Shown piece by piece: positions 7,985-16,334 of a stretch of 32,129 nt of DNA. The notes beneath the pieces are model-generated. The model was not told the origin of the DNA and made no database searches. It worked only from the letters and a program-made list of their open reading frames with translations. Source of the DNA: a bacterium CPR1 (GTDB lineage Bacteria; Vulcanimicrobiota; Xenobia; Xenobiales; QWHO01). The stretch is taken from the NCBI GenBank assembly GCA_021404945.1, contig QWHO01000008.1:1-32129 (forward strand), written 5' to 3'. A program made the translations under genes and the position numbers. Numbering within the stretch: the stretch's first letter is position 1; each line of letters begins with the position of its first letter.

Positions 7985-8563
7985 TCAAGTCTCGAGCTGC
8001 GGATGATAGCTTCCCACGCTCATTTCGAAGGTCCAGGCGACTGCATCTGCGCAGCAGCGCGTCGTCGGGGGGACGCGCAGAAGGTAATCCTGACCGGTGC
8101 TGGGGCAGACCACCTCCACGGCCACGATCGGCTCATCATCCACGAAATCCCAGACAAGGAGCCGTCGCTGCATTCCCTGAGCATCCTGGTCTCGGTCGGC
8201 TACCTCGGCAGTGATCAGGCTCCTCAATCTCTTGAGGCCCACCCGGGCTACCAGTCGGCGGCGCACACGGACGGCCCAACTGGTGTAGAGGTCGGGGAGG
8301 CAGACTGCAGCCACCCAGAACCCCACAGCGGGCAACCCGTGGAGCAGCTTGAGTCTCAGGCTCGGGTGCAGCATGACATAGCCACCCGCGAGCAGAGCGA
8401 ATGCCTGTCCGAGCCGGTTTTCATCCTGGAGGCCGAACAGGCAGGTCAGGACGAAGAGCGCCAGGGGAAGTCCCAAGAGGCTGTGCAGGACGAAGTCGGG
8501 AAAGGAGCGTCCCAGGGCGGCCGCCACCATGCCCACTGCCACCCAGTAGTGCCCGCTAGTCAT
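7985..8563 (-). CDS. Conserved hypothetical protein, membrane N-terminus and soluble C-terminal domain
   Basis: I do not recognise a characterised family. The 192-residue product has an N-terminal half with about three or four hydrophobic segments (about residues 6-22, 28-45, 52-65 and 75-93). A basic stretch (VRVRRRLVARVGLKRLR) follows, then a soluble C-terminal domain with YLLRVPPTTRCCADAVAWTF and the end YHPQLET. The latter resembles short domains seen in uncharacterised bacterial proteins where a RVPP motif precedes AxAWTFxM. The start codon overlaps the stop of the upstream minus-strand gene by eight bases, so the two are co-translated. It converges with crcB six bases away. Confidence 0.75.
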   Translation of the reverse strand: MTSGHYWVAVGMVAAALGRSFPDFVLHSLLGLPLALFVLTCLFGLQDENRLGQAFALLAGGYVMLHPSLRLKLLHGLPAVGFWVAAVCLPDLYTSWAVRVRRRLVARVGLKRLRSLITAEVADRDQDAQGMQRRLLVWDFVDDEPIVAVEVVCPSTGQDYLLRVPPTTRCCADAVAWTFEMSVGSYHPQLET

Positions 8564-8852
8564 GGATGGGGCGGGGTGGGGCGGCAGGCCGATACTCGCG
8601 TTGATGGATGACGCGGTAGTGGCCGCTGGGCAACTCGAGGGTGCGGTGCTCGGGGTGGGTAATGAGGGCCCGGTCGCGGGTCTTGAAGATCAGATGTCCG
8701 TTCGAGAGAAAGAGCTCTCCCGGCGCCTCGAGGATGTGCCGATGGCCGGCTTTCTCGCCCTCTCCGAGGACGTTGGTGGGAAGCCGGAGGGCATCCTCGG
8801 GCCAAAAGTGGATCTGAACAAAGAGCAGGTCCCCCTGGCGATAGTGCATCAT
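8556..8852 (-). CDS. Small conserved hypothetical protein with QREY motif
   Basis: The frame is open further upstream, but GGAGG lies five bases before the tandem ATG-ATG at 8852-8847, so I start here (98 residues, MMHYRQGDLL). The fold appears to be all-beta. RQGDLLFVQ opens it; GEGEKAGHRH lies at residues 30-39 and THPEHRTLELPSGHYRVIHQ plus REY at 65-87. This H-x-EH-x-LP-x-G-x-YRV-x-QREY pattern recurs in small uncharacterised bacterial proteins, but no biochemical role is known to me. Several His residues could bind a metal. It is translationally coupled to the membrane protein gene downstream (ATGACTAG overlap). Confidence 0.75.
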   Translation of the reverse strand: MMHYRQGDLLFVQIHFWPEDALRLPTNVLGEGEKAGHRHILEAPGELFLSNGHLIFKTRDRALITHPEHRTLELPSGHYRVIHQREYRPAAPPRPIHD

Positions 8853-8992
8853 GACTGCCTCCATATTCGATGTTCTCTGTGTTTTTCGGGGCCCCAGCCA
8901 AGAATAGCCGCTGGATATTAGGATTTCGTTTCCGAGAGGTAACCGGCTGGTGAACATGTTTCCTGGATGTTGCCAGGTTTGACGGTACTCTC

Positions 8993-9019
8993 GCGAAGGC
9001 CAGGCCGCCTGGCCTTCGC
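8993..9019 (+). promoter_or_regulatory. 12-bp perfect palindromic hairpin upstream of ecfA1
   Basis: GCGAAGGCCAGG (8993-9004) and CCTGGCCTTCGC (9008-9019) pair perfectly around the loop CCG. It lies in the 221-base divergent region between the small minus-strand gene and ecfA1, 54 bases before the ecfA1 start. Because no plus-strand gene lies directly upstream, it is unlikely to be a simple end-of-operon terminator. A TTTGTT stretch downstream (9030-9035) is weak. An attenuator in the ecfA leader or a protein-binding operator are the main options. Confidence 0.5.
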
Positions 9020-9073
9020 CGGGTCTGGTTTGTTAAAAAGGTTTGCTGCCCGTCTGGAGGAACCGCGCCAGGA

Positions 9074-9868
9074 ATGATTGTGGTGCGCGACCTTTCCTTT
9101 GCCTATCCGGGGGGTCACCCTGTCTTGCAGGGGATCGACCTGGAGCTAGCTGCTGGCGAGCTGGTGGTGTTGACCGGGCCCAATGGATGTGGCAAGACGA
9201 CCCTGGCTCGGCACTTGAACGGCCTGCTGCTGCCCCAGCAAGGGACGGTGCTGGTGGACGATCTGCCCACCTCGCAGGCCGAAGTGCGCCGCCTGGTGGG
9301 GATGGTCTTTCAAGAGCCGGAGAGCCAGATCGTGGCCCCGGTGGTGGAGGAAGACGTGGCCTTCGGCCTGGAGAATCTGGGCCTGCCCCGTGAGGAGATG
9401 CGCCAGCGGGTGGAGTGGACGCTGGAGAGACTGGACCTGACTGGAGTCCGTCGCTCTGAGCCCCACCTTCTGTCGGGCGGCCAGAAGCAGCGGCTCGCGC
9501 TGGCCTCGGTGCTGGCCATGAAGCCGCGCTATCTGGTGCTGGACGAGCCCACCACCATGCTCGATCCCTGGTCACGCCGCGAGGTACTGGAGTTGCTCGG
9601 TGACCTGCGCCGGACCGAAGGGATCGCGATCGTCCTGGTCACCCACCGCCTGGAGGAGGCGCTGGAAGCCGATCGGGTCGTGGTTCTAGCTGACGGACGG
9701 GTGCGTTTTCAGGGCTCGCCGGCGACCCTCTTCGGCCAGCTCGAGCTGTTGACCGAGCTGGGCCTGGAGCTGCCCGATCTCGTGCGTCTGGTCGCGCATC
9801 TTCGGGACCAGGGCTTTGACCCACCCATGGAGGAATGCCAGCTGACAGAATGGGTGCTGGGACAATGA
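9074..9868 (+). CDS. ecfA1: Energy-coupling factor transporter ATPase EcfA1-like
   Basis: This 264-residue ABC ATPase has all catalytic motifs: Walker A GPNGCGKT (35-42), Q-loop Q80 in VFQEPESQ, signature LSGGQKQR (133-140), Walker B YLVLDEPT (153-160) and switch His191. EDVAFGLENLGLP and the weak C-terminal domain match the EcfA1 branch that drives vitamin and metal-ion uptake with EcfT and S-components. Translation may start at ATG 9074 or at GTG 9080, which is better spaced from CAGGA. The stop overlaps the ecfA2 start (ATGA). In many Gram-positives the ecfA1-ecfA2-ecfT genes lie just after rplQ, and that context supports the call. Confidence 0.9.
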   Translation: MIVVRDLSFAYPGGHPVLQGIDLELAAGELVVLTGPNGCGKTTLARHLNGLLLPQQGTVLVDDLPTSQAEVRRLVGMVFQEPESQIVAPVVEEDVAFGLENLGLPREEMRQRVEWTLERLDLTGVRRSEPHLLSGGQKQRLALASVLAMKPRYLVLDEPTTMLDPWSRREVLELLGDLRRTEGIAIVLVTHRLEEALEADRVVVLADGRVRFQGSPATLFGQLELLTELGLELPDLVRLVAHLRDQGFDPPMEECQLTEWVLGQ

Positions 9869-10719
9869 TCGAAATCATCGGCCTGGAGCACGTCTACATG
9901 CGCGGCACGCCCTTCCAGACCCGGGCCCTCAACGGCGTCGACCTGAGGGTGCGCGCCGGCGAGGGTTTGGCCCTGGCCGGTGCCACCGGCAGTGGCAAGA
10001 CCACTTTGTTGCTGCACCTCAACGGCCTGCTCAGGCCTCACGCGGGAAGCGTTCGCGTGGGGGGCACCCGGGTAGGGGAGAGAGGCGGCGACCTGCTCGA
10101 GCTTCGCCGGCGGGTGGGAGTTCTATTTCAGTTCCCCGAGCAGCAGCTCTTCGAAGAGACGCTGGCGGAAGATGTGGCTTATGGCCCCCGCAACTTCGGT
10201 GTGCGAGGGATCGAGCTGACCGAGCGGGTGGAGGAGGCCCTGCTGAAGGTGGGACTCGATCCTGTGCTCTATCGACAGCGCTCGGTGCACGAGCTGTCGG
10301 GGGGGGAGAAGCGTCTGGCGGCCCTGGCCGGGGCTCTGGCCAGCCGACCTGAGGTGTTGGTCCTGGATGAGCCCACCGCGGGTCTTGATGGCCGCGCCCG
10401 CCGGGCCTTGCTGGGCAAACTGGCTCGGTGGCGCGCGGAAGATGCTTTGACGCTGGTGATCGTCTCGCATCACCTGGAGGAGCTGCCCGGGCTGGTGGAC
10501 CGGTTGGTGGTGCTGGCTCAGGGAAGGGTGGTGGGAGAAGGCCCCCTGGAGGAGCTTTTTGGCCGCGAGGAATGGATGAGCGAGCATCGTCTGGAAGTGC
10601 CTCCCGTCACGCGGTTGGCGGCCAGGCTTCGAAGAGCCGGCCGGCCGGTGGACCGGCTCTGGTTGACGGTCGAGCAAGCCGAGCAAGGTTTGTCTCGAAT
10701 GCTGCAAGGGGGGCGCTAG
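9865..10719 (+). CDS. ecfA2: Energy-coupling factor transporter ATPase EcfA2-like
   Basis: The 284-residue product pairs with EcfA1. Motifs are Walker A GATGSGKT (39-46), Q89 in VLFQFPEQQLFEE, signature LSGGEKR (144-150), Walker B VLVLDEP (164-170) and His202 in IVSHHLEE. The FQFPEQQLFEETLAEDVAYG stretch is typical of EcfA2. I choose ATG 9865, which overlaps the ecfA1 stop by four bases, instead of an ATG 30 bases earlier inside ecfA1. The expected third gene, ecfT, is absent from this operon; a coiled-coil gene overlaps the stop instead (TAGTG). Confidence 0.9.
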   Translation: MIEIIGLEHVYMRGTPFQTRALNGVDLRVRAGEGLALAGATGSGKTTLLLHLNGLLRPHAGSVRVGGTRVGERGGDLLELRRRVGVLFQFPEQQLFEETLAEDVAYGPRNFGVRGIELTERVEEALLKVGLDPVLYRQRSVHELSGGEKRLAALAGALASRPEVLVLDEPTAGLDGRARRALLGKLARWRAEDALTLVIVSHHLEELPGLVDRLVVLAQGRVVGEGPLEELFGREEWMSEHRLEVPPVTRLAARLRRAGRPVDRLWLTVEQAEQGLSRMLQGGR

Positions 10720-11339
10720 TGGATCAAAGGCACAGACAGCTTTGTATCGAGCAGGCCCAGGCCATGCTGGACGTGGCCGCCCTGACCGATCAGCTCGAGG
10801 CCTTCAGCTGGAGCGAGGTCTCCCGTCAGGAAGCCCTGAGGGCTGCCGGCTGGCTGCGCGAGCAGGCGGCCCGCATTCGGCGCCGGGTGGAGTCAGACTC
10901 AGGCGACCTGGCCCTGGGACGACTGCGGGTCCGCACCCTCAGGCTGGAGAAGATCCTCAGCGAGCTGGCTCAGCATGAGAGCCGCCTGCAGCAGGCTCGG
11001 ATGGACGCAGCTGCCGAGCAGATGGGTCCCGAGCGGGCTCAACGCCTGAGGGCCGAGTTGCACGACCAGCTCGAGTCGGTGCGGGGCCAGTTGCGCGCCT
11101 TCCACGAGGAGGGTCGGGCTCGCAAGCTTTACGACGACCTGGCTCAGGTGCTGCGCGACCTGACCGAGCGCGAGACCCGTCGAGGACAACTGCAGGAGGC
11201 CGAGCGTTACCGCGACCTGGCCCGGCGCTTTGAGATGCGTCTTGATGCCGGCGAGTTCGACGCCCCCCGGCCGCCCGAGGAAGACGAGCGGGACCGTAAG
11301 GTGCTTGAGTATTTTCAAGAATTGCTCGACGAGCCCTGA
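10719..11339 (+). CDS. Coiled-coil protein of the ecfA operon, function unknown
   Basis: Starting at GTG 10719 (one-base overlap with the ecfA2 stop, AAGGGGGG just upstream) the product has 206 residues. It is soluble, very rich in Arg, Glu, Leu, Gln and Ala, with heptad-like helices across about residues 50-180. It has no membrane segment, so it cannot be the EcfT scaffold. The acidic C-terminus contains RPPEEDERDRKVLEYFQELL. Nothing identifies a function. Its position suggests a structural or regulatory role linked to the two ATPases, but it may simply be co-transcribed. Confidence 0.7.
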   Translation: MDQRHRQLCIEQAQAMLDVAALTDQLEAFSWSEVSRQEALRAAGWLREQAARIRRRVESDSGDLALGRLRVRTLRLEKILSELAQHESRLQQARMDAAAEQMGPERAQRLRAELHDQLESVRGQLRAFHEEGRARKLYDDLAQVLRDLTERETRRGQLQEAERYRDLARRFEMRLDAGEFDAPRPPEEDERDRKVLEYFQELLDEP

Positions 11340-11354
11340 GGGCCTCAGAGAAAC

Positions 11355-11386
11355 AGCCCCGGGTTCGGGGCTTCTTCCCGGAAGCC
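11355..11386. terminator. Bidirectional terminator-like double hairpin
   Basis: AGCCCCG (11355-11361) pairs with CGGGGCT (11366-11372) around GGTT. An overlapping alternative, GGCTTC (11369-11374) with GAAGCC (11381-11386), is followed on the plus strand by TATTTTCGTTTTTC. The element lies between the convergent ends of the ecfA operon and the rhomboid gene. The T-rich tract encodes the last codons of the rhomboid gene on the other strand, so it would serve mainly plus-strand transcripts. Confidence 0.65.
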
Positions 11387-11964
11387 TATTTTCGTTTTTC
11401 AGGCTCCCTGGTGGCCAGCACTTTGGCGGCCGTGACCCCGCCCAGGAATCCGAACAGGTGGCCTTCCCAGGAGATGCCCACCTGGCCGGGCAGCACCCCC
11501 GCCAGGGCACGCCAGAAGAAGTAGCCCACCACCAGGGAGATGATGATGGAGAGGGGCTTGCGCTCGAAGAACCCGGCTGCCATCAAGAACCCCAGGTAGC
11601 CGTAGATGAGCAGGCTGGCCCCGATGTGCACGCTGTTGGGGGCGCCGAACAGCCACACTCCCAGTCCGCCCACCACGCTGGCGATCATCGTGACGCCCAG
11701 GAATTGCTTCCAGCCGCGGGTGAAAATCAGCCAGCCGAACAGTGCAAAGGGCACAGTGTTGGCGATCAAGTGGGGGAACCCACCGTGCAGGAAGGGCATC
11801 CAGAGAATGCCCCAGAGTCCGTCCTTGCTGCGGGGCACGATGCCGAAGTTGTTCAGCCACTGCTGCAGGACGAAGCTATCTACCGTCTCGAGAATCCAGC
11901 ACAGCAGCAGAAATCCGCCCAGCACAATGATCTGGATCTTGAGGGCCCGGGTGACATTCTTCAT
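11386..11964 (-). CDS. Rhomboid-family intramembrane protease-like protein
   Basis: The 192-residue membrane protein has six hydrophobic segments, the core of a rhomboid fold. Catalytic Ser117 in HIGASLLIYG and His169 in WEGHLFGFLGG can be placed, and H65 and N69 in FPHLIANT match the oxyanion-hole residues. The usual GxSG is GASL here, which is uncommon but keeps the nucleophile. Rhomboids cleave transmembrane substrates within the bilayer; the substrate cannot be predicted. GGAGG sits five bases before the ATG. The gene stands alone, with a 141-base gap to the beta-propeller gene upstream in its direction. Confidence 0.85.
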   Translation of the reverse strand: MKNVTRALKIQIIVLGGFLLLCWILETVDSFVLQQWLNNFGIVPRSKDGLWGILWMPFLHGGFPHLIANTVPFALFGWLIFTRGWKQFLGVTMIASVVGGLGVWLFGAPNSVHIGASLLIYGYLGFLMAAGFFERKPLSIIISLVVGYFFWRALAGVLPGQVGISWEGHLFGFLGGVTAAKVLATREPEKRK

Positions 11965-12105
11965 AGCAGCCTCCAGTGTACCACATGGCGACCTCGGGGG
12001 GAATGGCTCACGCTGTCTCAGAGTCGCCAGGAGGGGGAAAAAGTTCCACCGGCTCCAGCAGAAGCGGCGCTCACCGGGATGCGAGAGGCCCTTCGCAGAG
12101 AAAGC

Positions 12106-13635
12106 TCACGGGGTTGCCAGGGGGACCGTGACCCAGTTCTGCCGGGCCGGGACACAGATGTACAGCAGGCCGCTGACGGGGTCTGGAGCCAGCCCGCCCA
12201 GCACGCGCCAGCTCATCCCGGGCGGAATCAGCTCACCGGGGGAGCTGGTGAAGAGCACCTGGCGGGTCGTGCCATCGGGCGTCAGGCGGACGACACGGTC
12301 AGCGCCGGCTTCGACCACGGCCAGGTCGCCATCGGGCAGTCGGGTAATCGCTACCGGGCGCCTCAGGTCGGCGCGCAGCACACGGGGGCCCTGGGAGCCG
12401 AGCAGGAAGAGGCGGCCCTGCTCCTCGTCCACCACCGCCACGCCCTGGCCGGGCAGGAAGGCCAGATCCACGGGGCATCCCAGTTCGGTGCCCACCGCCA
12501 GGGTCTCGCCTCCGCCCAGGATGACCGAGACCCGCCCGGCTGAGGGCTCGGCCACGAAGATCAGGCCCTCGTTGTCCACTGCCAGGCCCCCCGGGTCGCT
12601 CAGCCCTTCGGCCAGCACGCGGATGGAGCTGCCCCACCCGGTCAGGATGCGACCGCCTTCGGACAGGGCGTAGTAGACGTTTCCGTCCCCGTCCAGGGCA
12701 CTGTCCACGATGCCCAGCAGGGGCTCAGGCGAGGAGTAGAGCGAGCGCAGCAGGGGAGCGTGCACCAGCTGGCCGGACGGGTCGAGCTCGGCCTGGGTGA
12801 GGCCGCTGGCGAAGAGGCGCGACTCGAGCTCGTAGCGCAGGCTGCCCGCCGGGGTCAGCCCTGGTTGGACCAGGGTGCGGGGCGTGGGCACGGGCTGGAT
12901 GCTCACTTCCACCAGGCTGCCGCTCACCAGGTTGGAGAGGGTCAGCGAGCCGGCCGCTCGACGGTGCATGGCCGTCAGTCCCGGAAAGCGAAAATCGGCC
13001 AGCACCCGGCGCCGCTCGGGCCTGGCGAGGTCCACCTCCACCAGCTGGCCGGTCTCGCCCGAGACGATGGAGACCATCGGGTCCACGAAGGCGATGCCGG
13101 TGGGCAGTTCCACGTCCTCGATCAGCGTGCTCACGGCCCCGTCGGCCAGCCCGACCCGTACCACCCGGTCGGAGGCGGGCAGAGTCACGAAGGCTTCGGT
13201 GCGCGAGCAAGCGATCCCCTCGGCCCCCACCAGCTCCTCGGTCAGCACCCGCTTCACGAGGCCGGCAAAGGGATCCACCTCCAGCAGGCGCCCGCGCCGC
13301 TCCACCACGTAGAGTGAGCCGTCCTGGAAGGCCATGCCGGTGGGCCGATCCAGCCCTCCCACAAGCTGTGAGACCCCTTCCGGCCCCAGCCACAGAATGC
13401 GCCCCGTGGAAGGCTCGCTGCAGGCCAGATCCTCGCCGATCCGCACCAGGCCCCAGGCCTGCACCCCCTCGGCCACGATCGTTCCGTCCAGGCGCACCAC
13501 TCGCGCGCGGCCCCGCTCGGCGATGACCAGCCGGCCCTGCGGGTCCGTCGCCAACCCTGCCGGGCCGCACAGGGGGTCGGCCATGGCGAAGGAGCTCAGC
13601 CAGAACAGGCAGAGCCCCCACGCCAGCCAGCGCAA
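12106..13635 (-). CDS. Secreted NHL/SMP-30-like beta-propeller protein
   Basis: The 509-residue product starts at TTG 13635, directly after the tyrS stop. It has a signal peptide, MRWLAWGLCLFWLSSFAMA, with likely cleavage before DPLCG. The rest is a series of roughly 40-residue beta repeats of the type GLATDPQGRLVIAERGRARV, GMAFQDGSLYVVER, GLAVDNEGLIFVAEPSAGRV and ITRLPDGDLAVVEAGADRVV. Such repeats form one or two six-bladed propellers. No catalytic residues can be assigned. Possible roles are extracellular binding or a lactonase-like activity. Location after tyrS probably reflects shared transcription and not shared function. Confidence 0.8.
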   Translation of the reverse strand: MRWLAWGLCLFWLSSFAMADPLCGPAGLATDPQGRLVIAERGRARVVRLDGTIVAEGVQAWGLVRIGEDLACSEPSTGRILWLGPEGVSQLVGGLDRPTGMAFQDGSLYVVERRGRLLEVDPFAGLVKRVLTEELVGAEGIACSRTEAFVTLPASDRVVRVGLADGAVSTLIEDVELPTGIAFVDPMVSIVSGETGQLVEVDLARPERRRVLADFRFPGLTAMHRRAAGSLTLSNLVSGSLVEVSIQPVPTPRTLVQPGLTPAGSLRYELESRLFASGLTQAELDPSGQLVHAPLLRSLYSSPEPLLGIVDSALDGDGNVYYALSEGGRILTGWGSSIRVLAEGLSDPGGLAVDNEGLIFVAEPSAGRVSVILGGGETLAVGTELGCPVDLAFLPGQGVAVVDEEQGRLFLLGSQGPRVLRADLRRPVAITRLPDGDLAVVEAGADRVVRLTPDGTTRQVLFTSSPGELIPPGMSWRVLGGLAPDPVSGLLYICVPARQNWVTVPLATP

Positions 13636-14808
13636 TCAGCCCCGCCGCAGGCGCACGAAGCGCCGGCTGACTTTCAAGACCGCCCCGTCCTCAAAGCTCA
13701 CCTCGGCTGGCGCGGCCACTCTGGCCCCCTCCAGCGAAACGGCGCCCTGCTCCACCAGGCGGCGCGCGTCGCGCTTGGAGCCGGCAAAGCCCACCGTTAT
13801 CAAGAGATCCACCACGTTCACCGGCGAGAGCACCGTCTTCTCCTCCATCTCGGTGGGGATCTCGCGCTGCGAGAACACGCGCAAGAACTCTTCATCGGCT
13901 CCCCGGGCCGCCTCCTCACCGTGGTAGATCTTGACGATCTCGCGGCCAAGCCAGCGTTTTACGTCGCGCGGGTGCGTGTCTTTGGCGGAGCGCACCTGGT
14001 CCATCGGCACGTCGGTGCACAGCTCGAAGTAGCGCTCCATCAGGTGGTCGGGCAGCGACATCAGCTTGCCGAACATCTCGGTGGGCGACTCGGTGATGCC
14101 CACGTAGTTGCCCAGGCTCTTGGACATCTTCTGGACCCCGTCGAGTCCCTCTAAAATGGGCATCAGAAAGACGATCTGGGGGGGCTGCCCCACCTCGCGC
14201 TGGAGCGCGCGGCCCACCAGGTTGTTGAACTTCTGGTCGGTGCCCCCCATCTCCACGTCGCTTTGCAGGGCCACGCTGTCATAGCCCTGCATCAGCGGGT
14301 ACAAGAGCTCGTGCAGGTGGATCGGCACCCCCTCGCGGTAGCGGTTCTGAAAATCGTCGCGCTCGAGGATGCGGGCCACGGTGTACTTGGAGGTGAGGCT
14401 CACCACGTCGGCAAAGCTCATGGGCATCAGCCATTCGGAGTTAAAGCGCACCTCGGTCTTGTCGGGATCGAGGATGAGTGAGAGCTGCTCGCGATAGGTG
14501 CGGCCGTTGGCCTCGATCTCCTCGGGGGTGAGCACCTTGCGGGTCTCCGAGCGTCCGGTGGGGTCGCCCACCCGGGCCGTGAAGTCGCCGATCAAGAGCA
14601 CGACCTGGTGGCCGAAGTCCTGGAACTGGCGCAGCTTGCGCAGCACCACGGCAAAGCCGAGGTGGATGTGGGGCGCGGTGGGATCGAGCCCCAGCTTGAT
14701 TCGGAGCGGCTTGCCGGTCTTGAGGCGCTCGAGCAACTCGCTTTCGGAGATGATCTCGGCCGCTCCCCGCTTGAGAGCGGCCAGCTGGTCTTGCGGTGTT
14801 ACTCCCAT
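13636..14808 (-). CDS. tyrS: Tyrosyl-tRNA synthetase
   Basis: The 390-residue class I synthetase charges tRNA-Tyr. HIHLG (47-51) is the HIGH motif, KMSKS (227-231) the second ATP-binding loop, and GGTDQKFN (188-195) the tyrosine/ATP pocket. The C-terminal 65 residues form an S4-like RNA-binding domain (VGFAGSKRDARRLVEQGAV). The open frame extends further upstream, but ATG 14808 fits the family N-terminus. The coding sequence overlaps the end of guaA by ten bases, implying coupled translation. A T-box leader would be expected upstream in some Gram-positives; none is present because the gene is internal to the operon. Confidence 0.96.
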   Translation of the reverse strand: MGVTPQDQLAALKRGAAEIISESELLERLKTGKPLRIKLGLDPTAPHIHLGFAVVLRKLRQFQDFGHQVVLLIGDFTARVGDPTGRSETRKVLTPEEIEANGRTYREQLSLILDPDKTEVRFNSEWLMPMSFADVVSLTSKYTVARILERDDFQNRYREGVPIHLHELLYPLMQGYDSVALQSDVEMGGTDQKFNNLVGRALQREVGQPPQIVFLMPILEGLDGVQKMSKSLGNYVGITESPTEMFGKLMSLPDHLMERYFELCTDVPMDQVRSAKDTHPRDVKRWLGREIVKIYHGEEAARGADEEFLRVFSQREIPTEMEEKTVLSPVNVVDLLITVGFAGSKRDARRLVEQGAVSLEGARVAAPAEVSFEDGAVLKVSRRFVRLRRG

Positions 14809-16325
14809 TCGATGGTCCCCGGTGGCTTGGGTGTGATGTCGTAGAGCACGCGGTTGACCCCGCGCACCTCGTTGACGATGCGGGTGGAGATGCGGGCCAG
14901 GAGATCCCAGTCCAGCCGGGCCACGTCGGCGGTCATGGCATCGAGCGAGGTCACCGCTCGCACCGACACTACCTCGGAATAGGTGCGCTGATCGCCCATC
15001 ACACCCACCGACTGCACCGGCAACAACACCGCGAAGTACTGCCAGAGGCCTTCGTGGGCCCCGGCCTTCTCGATTTCCTCGCGCACGACCCGGTCGGCCC
15101 CCTTGAGGGCTTCCAGCCGTTCGGCCCGTACCACCCCCGGGCAACGCACGGCCAGGCCCGGGCCGGGAAACGGCTGGCGCATCAACACGCGGTCCGGCAG
15201 CCCCAGCTCCCGGCCCACCAGGCGTACCTCGTCCTTGAACAGCTCGCGCAGGGGCTCGAGCAGCTTCAAGCGCATCCGCTCGGGCAGCCCACCCACGTTG
15301 TGGTGGGTCTTGATCGTGGCCGAGCGGGCCCCACCGCTCTCCACCACGTCAGGGTAGAGCGTGCCCTGCACCAGGAAGTGAATATCGGGTCGGTGATCGA
15401 GCTCTTCCTCGAAGACCCGGATGAAGGCCTCACCGATCCGCTTTCTCTTGGCCTCCGGATCGCTGACCCCGTCCAGGGCCCGCAGGAAGCGGTCTTGAGC
15501 GGGTATCATGCGGATGTTGAGCCCGCGTCCACCCAGGATCTCCATCACCTGCTCGGCCTCTCCCTGGCGCAGCAGGCCATTGTCCACGAAAAGACAATGC
15601 AGTCGCTCGCCGATGGCCTGGTGGACCAGGGCCGCGGCCACGCTGGAATCGACCCCGCCCGACAGGGCGCAGGCCACGTGCTGGCCCTCGGTTTTCTGGC
15701 GGATCTCCTCCACGGTGTCGTGCACGAAGTGGCCCGCGTCCCACTCGAACCGGCAGCCAGCCAGCTGGAGAAAGTTCTTCAGGATCGCCTTTCCGTGGGG
15801 GGTGTGGCTCACCTCGGGATGAAACTGCAGCCCGTACCAGCGCCTTTCGGGATGCCCGATGGCGGCCAGGGCGTGCTCAGAGGAGGCCAGCGGCACGAAG
15901 CCCTCCGGCAGCCGATCGACCCGGTCGCCGTGGCTCATCCAGCAGCGCTCCTCGCGGGAAAGTCCGGCAAACAGAGGCGAGTCTTGCTCCACGACGAAGC
16001 GGGCCGGGCCATACTCACGCACCGTGCCGGGCACCACGTGGCCGCCCAGCTCGCGGGCCATCAGCTGCATGCCGTAGCAGATGCCCAGCACTGGCAACCC
16101 GCTCTCCATCAGCCCCGTGGGCAGCCCCGGGGCTCCCTGGTCGTAGACCGAGTTGGGGCCCCCCGAGAGCACCACCGCGGTGGGGCGCTCGCGGCTGATC
16201 TCCTCCCAGCTTCGGGCCGGGTCGACCAGCTCGGAGTAGACTCCGCACTCGCGGATACGGCGAGTGATGAGCAGATTGTATTGCGAGCCGTAATCGAGCA
16301 CGAGAACGCGTTCGGCGTGTTGCAT
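14799..16325 (-). CDS. guaA: GMP synthase (glutamine-hydrolysing)
   Basis: The 508-residue enzyme converts XMP to GMP with glutamine and ATP. The class I glutaminase domain (about 1-195) has nucleophile C83 in GICYGMQ and H169/E171 in QFHPEV. The ATP-pyrophosphatase domain has the PP-loop SGGVDSS (222-228). The C-terminal dimerisation domain ends IEWE. ATG 16325 is chosen because the product then begins MQHAERVLVLDYGSQYN as in relatives; no strong Shine-Dalgarno sequence precedes it. A perfect hairpin sits 10-29 bases upstream. The gene leads the guaA-tyrS-propeller operon. Confidence 0.96.
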   Translation of the reverse strand: MQHAERVLVLDYGSQYNLLITRRIRECGVYSELVDPARSWEEISRERPTAVVLSGGPNSVYDQGAPGLPTGLMESGLPVLGICYGMQLMARELGGHVVPGTVREYGPARFVVEQDSPLFAGLSREERCWMSHGDRVDRLPEGFVPLASSEHALAAIGHPERRWYGLQFHPEVSHTPHGKAILKNFLQLAGCRFEWDAGHFVHDTVEEIRQKTEGQHVACALSGGVDSSVAAALVHQAIGERLHCLFVDNGLLRQGEAEQVMEILGGRGLNIRMIPAQDRFLRALDGVSDPEAKRKRIGEAFIRVFEEELDHRPDIHFLVQGTLYPDVVESGGARSATIKTHHNVGGLPERMRLKLLEPLRELFKDEVRLVGRELGLPDRVLMRQPFPGPGLAVRCPGVVRAERLEALKGADRVVREEIEKAGAHEGLWQYFAVLLPVQSVGVMGDQRTYSEVVSVRAVTSLDAMTADVARLDWDLLARISTRIVNEVRGVNRVLYDITPKPPGTIEWE

Positions 16326-16334
16326 GGGCGGCCA

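Noticed and set aside
8003-8611. Plus-strand open frame of 202 codons over the unknown minus-strand gene
   Set aside because: The minus strand has membrane segments, a coupled upstream gene and a good Shine-Dalgarno; the plus frame has none of these.
12036-12052. T-rich tract on the minus strand after the beta-propeller gene as a terminator
   Set aside because: The bases before it do not form a convincing stem, so a terminator cannot be supported.
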